Positions 40,548 through 50,245 of a DNA stretch of 64,000 nt are shown piece after piece. The translations under genes were made by a program, and so were the position numbers. Source of the DNA: Paenibacillus sp. JNUCC32 (GTDB taxonomy: Bacteria > Bacillota > Bacilli > Paenibacillales > Paenibacillaceae); assembly GCF_014863545.1 (NCBI RefSeq), contig NZ_CP062260.1:6877505-6941504 (forward strand), written 5' to 3'. Position 1 is the first letter of the stretch; each line of letters opens with the position of its first letter. The notes under the pieces are model-generated. The model did no database searches. It saw only the letters and a list, made by a program, of their open reading frames with translations, and had not been told where the DNA came from.

Positions 40548-41537
40548 ATGTCGGATATTGCAGTGAGACCACAGGAATGGATGGAGAAAATATCAGGCCT
40601 GCGCGAACATATCGGCAAGGTGATTGTCGGACAGCAGGATGTTGTGGAGCAGATGCTTTGGTGTATCTTTGCGGGGGGCCATGCCCTCCTGGAAGGGATT
40701 CCGGGTCTCGGCAAAACGATGCTCGTCCGCACCGTGTCGGAGGCGTTGGACCTGTCCTTTTCTCGCATACAGTTTACGCCGGATTTGATGCCGAGCGATA
40801 TAACGGGCACCAATATCCTGTCGTTCGGGCAGCATGGGGACACCGGGATGACCTTTCAAAAGGGTCCGCTGTTCAGCAGCATCGTGCTGGCCGATGAGAT
40901 TAACCGCGCCACGCCCAAAACCCAGAGCGCCTTGCTCGAGGCGATGCAGGAGAAGACCGTCACCGTGGGGGGCGTAACCCATCAGCTGCCAAAACCTTTT
41001 TTCGTTCTGGCCACGCAAAATCCCTTGGAGAACGAGGGGACGTATCCATTGCCGGAGGCCCAGCTTGACCGCTTTCTGCTGAAGATCGAAGTATCGTATC
41101 CCAGCGCGGACGAATTGAAGGAAATCGTAAAGCGGACGACGTCCTCACACGAATTCCAGGTGGAACGGCAAATGACCGGGGACGAGCTGCTGGAAATCCA
41201 GCGCGGGGCGAAGGAAGTGTTGGTTGCCGAAGAGATTCTGGATTATGCGGTTCGTCTGCTGATGATGACGCATCCGGAGGAGGCGGCCGCACCGGAGGCT
41301 GTACGTAAATACGTCCAGTTCGGTTCCGGACCGCGCGGCATTCAGTCCATCATTTCGGTAAGCAAAGTCCGGGCCTTGTGCAGCGGGCGGATGCATGTAT
41401 CCACGGGCGATATTCGCGCCGTGGCTTTATCAGCGCTGCGACACCGCTTGTTCCTGAATTTCGAGGGGCAGGCGCTCGGCATTACCACGGACCATGTCAT
41501 TCGGGAGGTTCTGCAAGCGCTGGAGGCATCCGCGTGA
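40548..41537 (+). CDS. MoxR-family AAA+ ATPase
   Basis: This 329-residue protein starts at ATG 40548, eight bases after GGAGG; an in-frame TTG at 40515 has no site. It carries Walker A GIPGLGKT (about 50-57), a MoxR insertion with QFTPDLMPSDITGTN, Walker B IVLADEINRATPKTQSALLEAMQE, sensor 1 LATQNP and arginine finger region ALDRFLLK-type (AQLDRFLLKIEV). MoxR ATPases act as chaperones that insert metals or assemble complexes with vWA-domain partners. The downstream DUF58 and vWA genes are its expected partners. It overlaps the DUF58 gene by four bases. Confidence 0.95.
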   Translation: MSDIAVRPQEWMEKISGLREHIGKVIVGQQDVVEQMLWCIFAGGHALLEGIPGLGKTMLVRTVSEALDLSFSRIQFTPDLMPSDITGTNILSFGQHGDTGMTFQKGPLFSSIVLADEINRATPKTQSALLEAMQEKTVTVGGVTHQLPKPFFVLATQNPLENEGTYPLPEAQLDRFLLKIEVSYPSADELKEIVKRTTSSHEFQVERQMTGDELLEIQRGAKEVLVAEEILDYAVRLLMMTHPEEAAAPEAVRKYVQFGSGPRGIQSIISVSKVRALCSGRMHVSTGDIRAVALSALRHRLFLNFEGQALGITTDHVIREVLQALEASA

Positions 41538-42481
41538 GCGGGGGCGCGCACCTGCTTCCTCCGGAATGGCTTCCCCGTCTGGAGCGCTTGAGCCTGGATG
41601 CCAAACGCCGGGTCGCCGGAACGCTGCAGGGAAAGAGGCGATCCCGCCGGCTCGGCTCGTCCCTCGAATTCGCCGATTACCGCGTGTATTCGCCCGGGGA
41701 TGATGTCCGCAGGTTTGACTGGGGCGTCTATTCCCGTACGGGAAAAGCTTTCGTTCGTCAATTCATGGACGAGCAGGAGCTGACCGTGAGCCTATTCGTG
41801 GATTGCTCCGCATCGATGGGGGCCGTCATGTCATCGCCTACGGAACCAAGCACCGCCGACCCGGAGGGAACGAAGGGCAGCCCTAAATGGCTGCTAGCGC
41901 GTCAACTCGCCGCAAGCATCGGCTACATGGCGTTGTCGTCTTACGACAGGCTGCAGGTTGCCTGTTACAGCCGTTCGATTAACGCCCGTCTTCCGATCAT
42001 GAGAGGAAAGGGCTCGGCTCATCGCCTGTTTTCGTTCCTGCAAGGGGCAGAAACGGGAGGCGAGGGCAGCTTGGGCGCAGCGCTTGCGGTTCCTGGCGCA
42101 CTACCCCGGCAGCCGGGAATGACCTGGGTGTTCTCCGATTTTTGGCTGGAGGGCGGCGAGGAGGAATTGTTCAGGTCGCTTTCCCTGTTGTCCGGTACCG
42201 GACAGGAAGTGGTGCTGGTGCATGTGTTGTCGCGGGAGGAGCTGGAGCCTAAATTATCCGGCGATCTGCGGCTGGTGGACAGCGAAACGATGAGCGGCAA
42301 GGAAGTGGCGCTGACGGGCAAAGTGCTGGATGCTTACAAAGAGGAGCTGGAGCGATACCGGACGATGCTGTCCCGCGTTTGCGCGGAACGGGGCATGTCT
42401 TACGTGCTCATTCCGGCGGATATGCCGCTTACGGACGCGATGTTCGGGGTGCTTGCGGGAGCTGGTCTGGTTACTGGATAG
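41534..42481 (+). CDS. DUF58 / vWA-like protein, MoxR partner
   Basis: This 315-residue protein starts at GTG 41534, overlapping the MoxR stop as GTGA. The N-terminal part has GKRRSRRLGSSLEFADYRVYSPGDDVRRFDWGVYSRTGKAFVRQF, the DUF58 hallmark (G-x-G-x-E-F-x-x-R-x-Y-x-x-G-D-x-x-R-x-I-x-W). A vWA-like domain follows with a MIDAS-type DCSASMG (D90). Such proteins are almost always next to MoxR genes and are presumed to bind it through a metal-dependent site. It is cytoplasmic, with no membrane helix visible. A 260-bp gap separates it from the next vWA gene. Confidence 0.9.
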   Translation: MSGGAHLLPPEWLPRLERLSLDAKRRVAGTLQGKRRSRRLGSSLEFADYRVYSPGDDVRRFDWGVYSRTGKAFVRQFMDEQELTVSLFVDCSASMGAVMSSPTEPSTADPEGTKGSPKWLLARQLAASIGYMALSSYDRLQVACYSRSINARLPIMRGKGSAHRLFSFLQGAETGGEGSLGAALAVPGALPRQPGMTWVFSDFWLEGGEEELFRSLSLLSGTGQEVVLVHVLSREELEPKLSGDLRLVDSETMSGKEVALTGKVLDAYKEELERYRTMLSRVCAERGMSYVLIPADMPLTDAMFGVLAGAGLVTG

Positions 42482-42562
42482 AGCGGGACCTCCTATAGAG
42501 GTGCTGTCCATGCATCTGCAGCATTCCTCATGCTTTCGGAGGTTTGGCGACAGGAAACAGAG

Positions 42563-42652
42563 ATGATACACAAGCGATTGCTTAACAGGCTTCACCAGGA
42601 CCTGTCTGCGATCTCAAGAAACGAACAAGTTGAAATCTTGTTCGAAAAATAG
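42563..42652 (+). CDS. Possible small ORF resembling a truncated HAAS/DUF1700 N-terminus
   Basis: A 29-codon ORF begins ATG 42563 after AGGAAACAG and encodes MIHKRLLNRLHQDLSAIS followed by a short ...EQVEILFEK end. The pattern M-x-K-x-x-x-L-x-x-L...E-x-x-E-I-L resembles the start of the HAAS (DUF1700) domain that follows PadR genes in Bacillota. It stops where the D-Y-E-E motif would begin. It may be a remnant or chance. The rest of the 42482-42741 gap shows only a small ACCTC/GAGGT hairpin at its left end. Confidence 0.2.
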   Translation: MIHKRLLNRLHQDLSAISRNEQVEILFEK

Positions 42653-42741
42653 GAAGAGATGGATAGGCCTTCATCCGATGCTCGGGGAAAGTACAGGCAT
42701 GTCTCGTTAGTCAGGGTCCATGGGAGTAAGGAGGGGACACG

Positions 42742-44748
42742 TTGGGGATTCAATCTTGGCTGAGTCTATGGTTCGGTTTAACGCTGCCGGCCATCGTGCT
42801 CATGTATATGTTCAAGCGGAAATATGTGGATACAACCGTTCCCAGCCACTTGCTGTGGGAGCGGGTGCTCCGGAACCTGGAGGCCAACAGGCCGTGGCAG
42901 AAGCTGCAGAATCGGCTTCTGCTGTGGCTCCAGCTGCTTGCTGCGGCATTGATGGTCTTCGCACTGATGCAGCCCTTTATGCAGGTGTCCGGCGGAGGCA
43001 GCGCCCATGTGGTCATCGTTGCCGATACCTCGGGCAGCATGAGCGCGCAGATGCAGCCGTCCGCTGAAGGCGGAGCCGCAACCAGGCTGGAATGGATGCA
43101 GCAACGGATTAAGGAATATGTGAAGGACCGAGGGCGACGGAGCGAGATCACCCTGCTGTCCGTAGGAGCAAGTCCCATGACGCTTGTATCCCATGAAAGC
43201 GACCGCGCCGCCATCGATAAGGCCGTGGATGGTTTACGTCCCTATTACGGACAGGCGTCCTACAGGGAAACCTTATCGCTCGCTTCGGCGCTGACGCGGG
43301 AAGAGCATGATGCAGAGGTCGTTATTTTTACGGACAGCTACTGGAAGCCGGACACGGCCCCCATAGCGTTTCAGGTTCCGGTTTCCGTTGAGAAGGTGCA
43401 GGGCGAGCTCCCGCATAACGTGTCCATTGATCAATTCGGCATTTCACCTAGAGATAATGCGGATTCATCTTATGCGGCAGTCGCCGTCCTCAGCACGAAT
43501 GCCGAGGCATCTGTATCGGCCGAAGTAAATCTTTACGGAGATGAAGAGCTGCTGACCAGCAGAATGCTTGTATTGGAGTCGGGGAAGAGATTAACCGAAT
43601 CCTTTACAAATCTGCCTTTTGCTGAAGTGTACCGACTTGAGTTATCTCAGGATGACGGGTATACGGCAGACAATCATTCCTTTGCGTTCGGTTTGGGGCA
43701 CGGATCTTCGCGCGTCCTGCTGCTGACTTCAGGCAATCTGTTCTTGGAGAAGGCGCTTCAGCTGAGCGGTGCCGAAGTCACCCGGGTAGCTTTGGACGAG
43801 TCCAAAGCTAAGACCGCCGAGGACAACGGCAGTGTGGATAAGGAGGCGGGTAAGGGCAGCGCAGCTGCGGATGTGCCGCCCGCGCCCGAAGGCGAATTTG
43901 ATCTGCTTGTCATCGACGGGAACGTGCCGGAAGGGTTCCGGCAAGGGAAGTGGGCGGATCTGATGGCCAAGACTCCGTTATGGACGATTGGCGGAGAAGG
44001 TGACAAAGTCGGCAACCAAGGAGGACGCGCCGTGCTTGCCAAGCATCCGGTGACTGCCTATGTCACCTTGTCCGGGGTCTATTTCGGTACGCTGGTGGAT
44101 CAGGCCCCTGCTTGGGGGGAACCCGTCATCAAGCTGGGGGATCAACCGATCGTCTATGCGGGAAGCGAAAACGGGCGGCCTCGATTATCCTTCAATTTCC
44201 TGCTTCAGGATAGCGACCTTCCGTTATCGCCGGAATTTCCGGTCATGGTCAGCAATGCGCTGGAGTGGATGACCTCGGGCAAGGGAAGCGGGCTTGGCCG
44301 ATATATGGCCGGCACGCAAGCGGATATCCCGATTGCAGCGGATACGGTAGCGGCCAAATGGATCCCCAAGAGCGGTCTTGCTCTGGCTGACGGCCTCCCT
44401 GCTGCGGATGTCCTGAGGAATGAGCAAGGGATATCGCCGGTACAGCTCGTGCCGGATTATCCGGGGCTGTACGCTTTTGAACAGCAGAATGAAGCGGGCG
44501 AGAAGCTTAATTATTGGCTTGCTGTAACTGCAGACCCGTACGAGGCGGATTGGAGCAGCGATCAAGGCCCGGCGGTAAGTCAAGCGGCAACGAACGCGGG
44601 TGAGCCTGAAGCGGGAGCTGATTCCGGCACATCCGGGAGTAACGAAACGACGAACCGTGCCGGCTCGTTAATGCCATGGCTGGCCGCTTTGGCACTGGCT
44701 GTGATCGCAGCGGAATGGGGGGTGTACCAGCGTGGGCGTTCAATTTAG
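42742..44748 (+). CDS. BatA-like membrane protein with vWA domain
   Basis: This 668-residue protein starts at TTG 42742 after AAGGAGGGG. The N-terminus SWLSLWFGLTLPAIVLMYMFKRKYVDTTVPSHLLWERVL is the BatA (Aerotolerance) N-terminal anchor motif, with a second helix near residues 60-80. A vWA domain has MIDAS ADTSGSM (D95) and covers about residues 90-250. The rest is extracytoplasmic beta-rich sequence, with a C-terminal helix (MPWLAALALAVIAAEWGVYQRGRSI). It probably presents a metal-dependent binding face outside the membrane, with MoxR acting from inside. It overlaps the next gene by 17 bp. Confidence 0.85.
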   Translation: MGIQSWLSLWFGLTLPAIVLMYMFKRKYVDTTVPSHLLWERVLRNLEANRPWQKLQNRLLLWLQLLAAALMVFALMQPFMQVSGGGSAHVVIVADTSGSMSAQMQPSAEGGAATRLEWMQQRIKEYVKDRGRRSEITLLSVGASPMTLVSHESDRAAIDKAVDGLRPYYGQASYRETLSLASALTREEHDAEVVIFTDSYWKPDTAPIAFQVPVSVEKVQGELPHNVSIDQFGISPRDNADSSYAAVAVLSTNAEASVSAEVNLYGDEELLTSRMLVLESGKRLTESFTNLPFAEVYRLELSQDDGYTADNHSFAFGLGHGSSRVLLLTSGNLFLEKALQLSGAEVTRVALDESKAKTAEDNGSVDKEAGKGSAAADVPPAPEGEFDLLVIDGNVPEGFRQGKWADLMAKTPLWTIGGEGDKVGNQGGRAVLAKHPVTAYVTLSGVYFGTLVDQAPAWGEPVIKLGDQPIVYAGSENGRPRLSFNFLLQDSDLPLSPEFPVMVSNALEWMTSGKGSGLGRYMAGTQADIPIAADTVAAKWIPKSGLALADGLPAADVLRNEQGISPVQLVPDYPGLYAFEQQNEAGEKLNYWLAVTADPYEADWSSDQGPAVSQAATNAGEPEAGADSGTSGSNETTNRAGSLMPWLAALALAVIAAEWGVYQRGRSI

Positions 44749-47700
44749 CCAACCATGGCTGTTGCTGCTGCTGATTCCGGCAGGTTTATTTCTCTACTAT
44801 GCCTACAAATCGGATTTCCGATTAAGCGGTTTTCGCAAAAAACTGGCCTTATTCTTTAGAACCTGCGTCATTCTGTTATTAATCCTTATGATTTCGGGTT
44901 TGCATGGCTTTACCGTTCTCAGGGATAAACAGGTCGTGTATCTGGCTGACCGTTCCGACAGCATGGGGGATTCGGCCCGGATTACGAGCTGGATCAACGA
45001 TTCCCTTGCGGCAAAAGGCGAAAAGGATGGCACCGCCGTTGTTTCTACGGGTCTTGAAGGCGCCGTGGAACGGCGTCTATCCCCTGCGGACAATGCGGGC
45101 GCTTCCTTGAACGCGCTCCTGGAGCAGCGGTTTACCGGGCTGGAATCCGGTCTTCAGCTGGCCGGCAGCCTGTTCGAGGGCAGGAGCGATTCCCGAATCG
45201 TGTTGATCTCCGACGGGGAGGAGAATGTGGGCAGCATGGCGGCGGCGGGAAGGCTTCTGAAGGATCGGGGGATAGCCGTTGACGTGCTTCCGACTCCGAA
45301 GCAGGCCGTCCAGGATGCTGCCGTGGAGGAGCTGAAGGTTCCGGACAAGCTGTATCAGGCGGAGTCGTTCTATGTGGAGGTCATGGTTCGCAGCACGTTC
45401 AAGACCTCCGGCGAACTGCGCATTTACGAGGATAACCGCGAGATCGGCCGGGAACGCGTGGATGTAACACCAGGCGAGAACCGGTACGCCGTGAAGGGCC
45501 TGGCCAAGAACCCGGGACTCCACCGTTACCGTGCCGAAATCTTCATGGACGGGGATGAAGCCTCGGCCAATAATGCGGCATTCGATTTTACCCGGGTGGA
45601 AGGTCCGCCGAACGTGCTGATCGTGGAGGGAACTCCGGGCACGTCGGGCAATATCACGGCAGCGCTCGAGTCCGGCATGATCGGCACCGAAGTGATTCCG
45701 CCGGAGCTGCTCCCGCTGGAAGCGGCCAAGTATGCCGTGTACGACAGCATCATCTTTAATAACGTTTCCGGCAGCGACGTCGGCGGCAAACAGATGGAGC
45801 TGATCGAGCAGGCTGTCCGTAGCTTCGGCATCGGGTTCATGATGGCGGGCGGCGAGGACAGCTTCGGGATGGGCGGATATTTTAAAACCCCGATCGAAAA
45901 GGCGCTGCCGGTCTCGATGGAGCTGGAAGGCAAGCGGGAGATTCCATCGCTTGGCCTCATATTGGTCATCGACCGTTCGGGCAGCATGGACGGCAACAAG
46001 ATCGAATTGGCCAAAGAATCGGCCATGCGCACGGTGGAGTTGATGAGAGCCAAGGACACGGTCGGCGTCGTCGCCTTTGACGATCAGCCGTGGTGGGTCG
46101 TACCGCCGCAGAAGCTCGGCGATAAGGAAGAGGTGCTAAGCAGCATCCAGTCGATTCCGAGTGCCGGAGGGACCAACATCTATCCTGCCGTTTCCTCGGC
46201 GCTGGAGGAAATGCTGAAGATTGACGCCCAGCGCAGGCATATCATTCTCATGACCGACGGTCAGTCCGCGATGAATTCCGGATATCAGGATCTGACCGAT
46301 ACGATGGTGGAGAACAAAATCACGATGTCTTCCGTGGCGGTCGGGATGGATGCGGACACCAACCTGCTTCAATCCTTGGCGGATGCGGCCAAGGGCCGTT
46401 ATTATTTCGTTGAGGATGAAACCACGCTGCCGGCGGTATTCAGCCGGGAGGCCGTGATGCTGGCCAAATCCTATATCGTGGATAAACCCTTTGTCCCGGC
46501 CGTTCAGAACCCGGGCGATTGGGCGAGTTTGTTCCAGCAGGGCGTTCCGGGGCTGTATGGTTATGTCGCGGCAACGCCGAAGTCTTCCGCCCAGACGGTT
46601 CTGTCCAGTCCGGAGCCGGACCCGATCCTGTCGCGATGGCAGTACGGATCCGGCCGGACGGTGGCATGGACGAGCGATTTAAGCGGGAAGTGGTCCAAGG
46701 AGTGGGTGTCATGGTCCGGGTTCGCCGATACGTTGACCGAAATCGTGAAGTGGACGTTCCCGCAGTTTACGTCGTCGCCCTATGAAGTCACTACCGAGAC
46801 GGCCGGCAACCAGGTAAAGCTGCAGGTCATCGCCAATGGGGAGAATCCGCCGGAGAAACTGAATGCGGTGATCGGGGATGACGAGGCCGGCGAGCAGACG
46901 GTGGAGCTCATTCAGGAGGCGCCCGGCCGTTATACCGGACTCGTCAACGTCTCCAAGCCGGGAGCCTTCCTCATGTCCCTTGAGGACGCGAGCGGGGAAG
47001 AGCCGCTGCAAGCTGCGCCGGGCACCGGCTTCGTTGTGCCGTATTCGCCGGAATACCGGCTATCTTCCGGCAGCGGCGAGGAAGCGATGAAACGGCTGGC
47101 CGAAGCGACCGGGGGCCGCGTGTTATCCTGGGATGACCCGGCCGAAGTGTTCGACCGGGAGGCGACCTCGCGGATGCAGCTCCATGATTGGAGCTACCCG
47201 CTGCTGGCGGCGGCCCTGCTGCTGTGGGTCGCCGACATCGCCGTGCGGCGCCTGGCTCTGCCATGGGGCGCCATCGGCGCACGGATGGCCGCCCTGCTCC
47301 GCAGGCGGCCGGCCCCTGCCGGCGAGGCCGCGCCTGACGCCGGCCTCGAGCGGCTGGCGGCGCGCAAAGCCCGCGCCGCTCAGTTCTACGGCGGCAGCTC
47401 CGCGAAGCCGCCGCCGCAGGCCCCGCCCGCGCGCGAGCGCAGCGGCGCGGGCCACGGTGCCGGGGGCGGAAGCCCTGCCCCGGCACCCGGCGCAGCTCCG
47501 GCAGGGGGCCGCAAGGCCCCGCCGGAGGCGCGGGATACGCAGCGGGCGAATGCCCCGCTGCGGGAGGAGCGGCCGGCGCAGGCGAAGCCGGCCGCAAGCC
47601 AGGGCGCGCGCAAGGGAAGCGCGCCCACGCCGCCACCCCCGCCGCCGAAGGCGCAGGGGGACGGCAGCGGCCGGCCCGGGGAGACCGGGCCGGCTCCGGA

Positions 47701-47755
47701 AGGAGGCTCCTCCATGGATCGCCTCCTCAAAGCCAAAAAACGCGGCACGCGCTGA
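44732..47755 (+). CDS. Large membrane protein with two vWA modules and a Pro/Ala/Gly-rich tail
   Basis: This 1007-residue protein starts at GTG 44732 after a G-rich site. Two helices near residues 7-24 and 42-60 anchor it. The first vWA-like module has LADRSDSMG (D73). A glutamine-amidotransferase-like region (IIFNNVSGSDVGGKQMELIEQAVRSFGIGFMMAGGEDSFGMGGYF) precedes a second vWA with LVIDRSGSMDGNK (D414), intact MIDAS. A helix near residues 818-838 (YPLLAAALLLWVADIAVRRLAL) leads to a cytoplasmic tail of about 165 residues made largely of Pro, Ala, Gly and Arg. The tail DNA is strikingly GC-rich compared with the rest. This is the last gene of the MoxR cluster. The function is unknown. Confidence 0.82.
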   Translation: MGVQFSQPWLLLLLIPAGLFLYYAYKSDFRLSGFRKKLALFFRTCVILLLILMISGLHGFTVLRDKQVVYLADRSDSMGDSARITSWINDSLAAKGEKDGTAVVSTGLEGAVERRLSPADNAGASLNALLEQRFTGLESGLQLAGSLFEGRSDSRIVLISDGEENVGSMAAAGRLLKDRGIAVDVLPTPKQAVQDAAVEELKVPDKLYQAESFYVEVMVRSTFKTSGELRIYEDNREIGRERVDVTPGENRYAVKGLAKNPGLHRYRAEIFMDGDEASANNAAFDFTRVEGPPNVLIVEGTPGTSGNITAALESGMIGTEVIPPELLPLEAAKYAVYDSIIFNNVSGSDVGGKQMELIEQAVRSFGIGFMMAGGEDSFGMGGYFKTPIEKALPVSMELEGKREIPSLGLILVIDRSGSMDGNKIELAKESAMRTVELMRAKDTVGVVAFDDQPWWVVPPQKLGDKEEVLSSIQSIPSAGGTNIYPAVSSALEEMLKIDAQRRHIILMTDGQSAMNSGYQDLTDTMVENKITMSSVAVGMDADTNLLQSLADAAKGRYYFVEDETTLPAVFSREAVMLAKSYIVDKPFVPAVQNPGDWASLFQQGVPGLYGYVAATPKSSAQTVLSSPEPDPILSRWQYGSGRTVAWTSDLSGKWSKEWVSWSGFADTLTEIVKWTFPQFTSSPYEVTTETAGNQVKLQVIANGENPPEKLNAVIGDDEAGEQTVELIQEAPGRYTGLVNVSKPGAFLMSLEDASGEEPLQAAPGTGFVVPYSPEYRLSSGSGEEAMKRLAEATGGRVLSWDDPAEVFDREATSRMQLHDWSYPLLAAALLLWVADIAVRRLALPWGAIGARMAALLRRRPAPAGEAAPDAGLERLAARKARAAQFYGGSSAKPPPQAPPARERSGAGHGAGGGSPAPAPGAAPAGGRKAPPEARDTQRANAPLREERPAQAKPAASQGARKGSAPTPPPPPPKAQGDGSGRPGETGPAPEGGSSMDRLLKAKKRGTR

Positions 47756-47765
47756 TGTGCCCCGC

Positions 47766-47815
47766 AAGCTTCGGTCCGGCTGTCGATGTGCAGCTTAGGC
47801 CGAAGCTTTTTCTTT
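47766..47815 (+). terminator. Intrinsic terminator of the MoxR/vWA cluster
   Basis: AAGCTTCGGTCC and GGCCGAAGCTT pair around a loop of about 21 bases and are followed by TTTTTCTTT. Confidence 0.8.
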
Positions 47816-47987
47816 GCCCGAATGCAGTAACTTTTTCCATGCCGCCGATGTCCTCAAAATCGTTTAACGGATGTCGAATCCGGTTATAACCGGACTAATA
47901 AGGGAAATAATGCAAGAGGGATGTCGGCAGTCCTGACGACTTTTACACAACATTGACAATTACGTTATGGAAATGAAAGACGTGTGG

Positions 47988-47996
47988 TGATACAAT
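47988..47996 (+). promoter_or_regulatory. Extended -10 promoter for transketolase
   Basis: TGATACAAT (TG at 47988-47989, TACAAT 47991-47996) is a good extended -10 element about 125 bases before the transketolase start; the -35 region is weak. A TTGACA at 47953-47958 is too far upstream to pair with it. The remaining leader (48000-48120) holds no riboswitch I recognise. Confidence 0.4.
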
Positions 47997-48120
47997 AAGA
48001 GTCAAAATGATATTCTCAACATTCCTAACTGCTCTGATACCAAGCGAATCGGGGCTGGAGGGACGTAAGAAGCCTTCATTTTCGAAGCTTACTATGGAAA
48101 AGATTTGAGGAGGACGAATC

Positions 48121-50142
48121 ATGACAACTGAACATAACCAAACGATCGACAACCTGTCCATCGCAACGATCCGGACATTGGCGATCGACGCGATCGAAAA
48201 AGCCAACTCCGGTCATCCGGGCATGCCGATGGGATCCGCGCCTATGGGCTACCAGCTGTTCGCGAAGACGATGAATCATAACCCGGACCAGCCGGCGTGG
48301 ATTAACCGCGACCGTTTCGTCTTGTCTGCAGGACATGGCTCCATGCTGCTCTACAGTCTGCTCCACCTGAGCGGCTATGACTTGTCCATTGAGGACCTGA
48401 AACAGTTCCGTCAATGGGGAAGCAAAACCCCGGGGCACCCGGAATTCGGCCACACGGCCGGCGTTGATGCAACGACAGGTCCGCTCGGACAAGGCGTGGC
48501 CATGGCTGTAGGTATGGCAATGGCCGAGGCTCACTTGGGCGCGACTTACAATAAAGACGGCTTCAACGTGGTGGATCACTATACGTACGCGATTTGCGGC
48601 GACGGCGACATGATGGAGGGCGTGGCTTCCGAGGCGGCTTCCCTGGCAGGTCACCTGAAGCTTGGCAAATTGATCATGTTGTACGATTCCAACGATATCT
48701 CCCTTGACGGCGAGCTGAACCTGGCCTTCTCCGAGAACGTGGCGAAGCGTTTTGAAGCATATGGCTGGCAAGTGCTGCGCGTAGAAGACGGCAACGATCT
48801 GCCTGCGATCGAGAAAGCGATCGAGGAAGCGAAAGGTGATTCGAACCGCCCGACGCTGATCGAAGTGAAGACGGTCATCGGTTACGGCAGCCCGAACAAA
48901 CAAGGTAAAGGCGGCCATGGCGGTACGCACGGTTCTCCGCTCGGAGCCGACGAAGCGAAGCTGACCAAGGAATTCTATAAATGGGTATATGAAGAGGACT
49001 TCTACGTGCCGGAGGAAGTGCGCGAGCATTTCGGCAAAGTGAAAGAACGCGGCATTGCTGCATATCAAGCGTGGGTGGACCAGTTCGCGAAATACAAAGA
49101 GGCTTACCCAGAGCTGGCTGCGCAATTCGAGCGCGGCGAATCCGGCGAATTGGCTGAAGGATGGGACAAAGACCTTCCGAAATACAGCGCGGACGACAAA
49201 GCGGTTTCCACTCGCGTGGCTTCCGGTAAAGCGCTGAACGGTTTGACGGCAGGCGTACCGCAGCTGCTTGGCGGATCGGCTGACCTGGAAAGCTCCACCA
49301 TGACTCACTTGAACGACCTGGCATCTTTCACCGCGGAGAGCTATGAAGGCCGCAACGTGTATTATGGCGTTCGCGAATTTGCGATGGCTGGCGCGATGAA
49401 CGGTATCGCTCTCCATGGCGGATTGAAAATTTTCGGCGGTACGTTCTTCGTATTTACCGATTATCTGCGTCCGGCCATTCGTCTGGCTGCGATCATGAAG
49501 CTGCCGGTTACGTATGTGCTGACACACGACAGCATCGCTGTCGGCGAAGACGGCCCTACGCATGAGCCGATCGAGCAATTGGCTTCCCTGCGCATCATTC
49601 CAGGCGTGACCGTTATCCGTCCGGCAGATGCGAATGAGACTTCCGCTGCATGGGCTTATGCGGTTGAGAACACGGATCGTCCGGTAGCCTTGGTGCTGAC
49701 TCGTCAAAATCTGCCGATCCTCGCTGGCACGGCGGACCATGCGCGTGAAGGCATCAAACGCGGAGCTTATGTTGTTTCCGACGCGAAAGATGGAAACGTG
49801 CAGGCTCAAATCATTGCAACGGGTTCCGAGGTTCAGCTTGCCGTTAAAGCACAAGCGGCATTGGCCGAAGAAGGCATTGCCGTACGCGTCATCAGCATGC
49901 CAAGCTGGGATCTGTTCGACAGCCAGGATCAGGCTTACAAAGATTCCGTGCTGCTTCCTGACGTTAAAGCCCGTCTTGCCATTGAAATGGCTCATCCGTT
50001 CGGATGGGAGCGTTACGTGGGCGACAAAGGCGACATTCTCGGCATCAACACGTTTGGTGCTTCCGCTCCTGGCGACCGCGTCATTGCCGAGTACGGATTT
50101 ACCGTTGAGAACGTGGTTAGCCGCGTAAAAGGCTTGCTGTAA
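48121..50142 (+). CDS. tkt: Transketolase
   Basis: This 673-residue protein starts at ATG 48121 after TTGAGGAGGA. Transketolase moves two-carbon ketol units between pentose-phosphate sugars using thiamine diphosphate. The N-terminal domain has [15 protein letters not shown] and the ThDP/Mg motif [38 protein letters not shown]. The middle domain has [39 protein letters not shown] with catalytic Glu and His residues, and the C-terminal domain completes a standard-length enzyme. It is a stand-alone housekeeping gene with optimised codons. A perfect hairpin follows. Confidence 0.97.
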   Translation: MTTEHNQTIDNLSIATIRTLAIDAIEKANSGHPGMPMGSAPMGYQLFAKTMNHNPDQPAWINRDRFVLSAGHGSMLLYSLLHLSGYDLSIEDLKQFRQWGSKTPGHPEFGHTAGVDATTGPLGQGVAMAVGMAMAEAHLGATYNKDGFNVVDHYTYAICGDGDMMEGVASEAASLAGHLKLGKLIMLYDSNDISLDGELNLAFSENVAKRFEAYGWQVLRVEDGNDLPAIEKAIEEAKGDSNRPTLIEVKTVIGYGSPNKQGKGGHGGTHGSPLGADEAKLTKEFYKWVYEEDFYVPEEVREHFGKVKERGIAAYQAWVDQFAKYKEAYPELAAQFERGESGELAEGWDKDLPKYSADDKAVSTRVASGKALNGLTAGVPQLLGGSADLESSTMTHLNDLASFTAESYEGRNVYYGVREFAMAGAMNGIALHGGLKIFGGTFFVFTDYLRPAIRLAAIMKLPVTYVLTHDSIAVGEDGPTHEPIEQLASLRIIPGVTVIRPADANETSAAWAYAVENTDRPVALVLTRQNLPILAGTADHAREGIKRGAYVVSDAKDGNVQAQIIATGSEVQLAVKAQAALAEEGIAVRVISMPSWDLFDSQDQAYKDSVLLPDVKARLAIEMAHPFGWERYVGDKGDILGINTFGASAPGDRVIAEYGFTVENVVSRVKGLL

Positions 50143-50174
50143 CAACACCCTGATTTAACTCCATATTGATTTTC

Positions 50175-50199
50175 CGGCACCCGCATCATGCGGGTGCCG
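50175..50199 (+). terminator. Hairpin after tkt, probable terminator
   Basis: CGGCACCCGCAT and ATGCGGGTGCCG form a 12-bp perfect stem with a one-base gap. It lacks a long T run, so termination may be partial, allowing some read-through into ppnP. Confidence 0.55.
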
Positions 50200-50245
50200 T
50201 CCATATATCAAGCGCCATACATATTTTGGAGGAGGAGAGTTGTCG

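Noticed and set aside
46971..47798. Overlapping long frames in the GC-rich end of the vWA gene
   Set aside because: High GC removes stop codons in all frames. Only the plus frame continues the vWA protein.
47953..47996. TTGACA and TACAAT as a promoter pair before tkt
   Set aside because: They are 32 bases apart, too far for sigma-A; the TACAAT is better read as an extended -10 element.
48076..50148. A 690-codon open frame antisense to transketolase
   Set aside because: It fully overlaps tkt, encodes a Cys/His/Arg-biased sequence without recognisable domains, and results from codon bias in a highly expressed gene.
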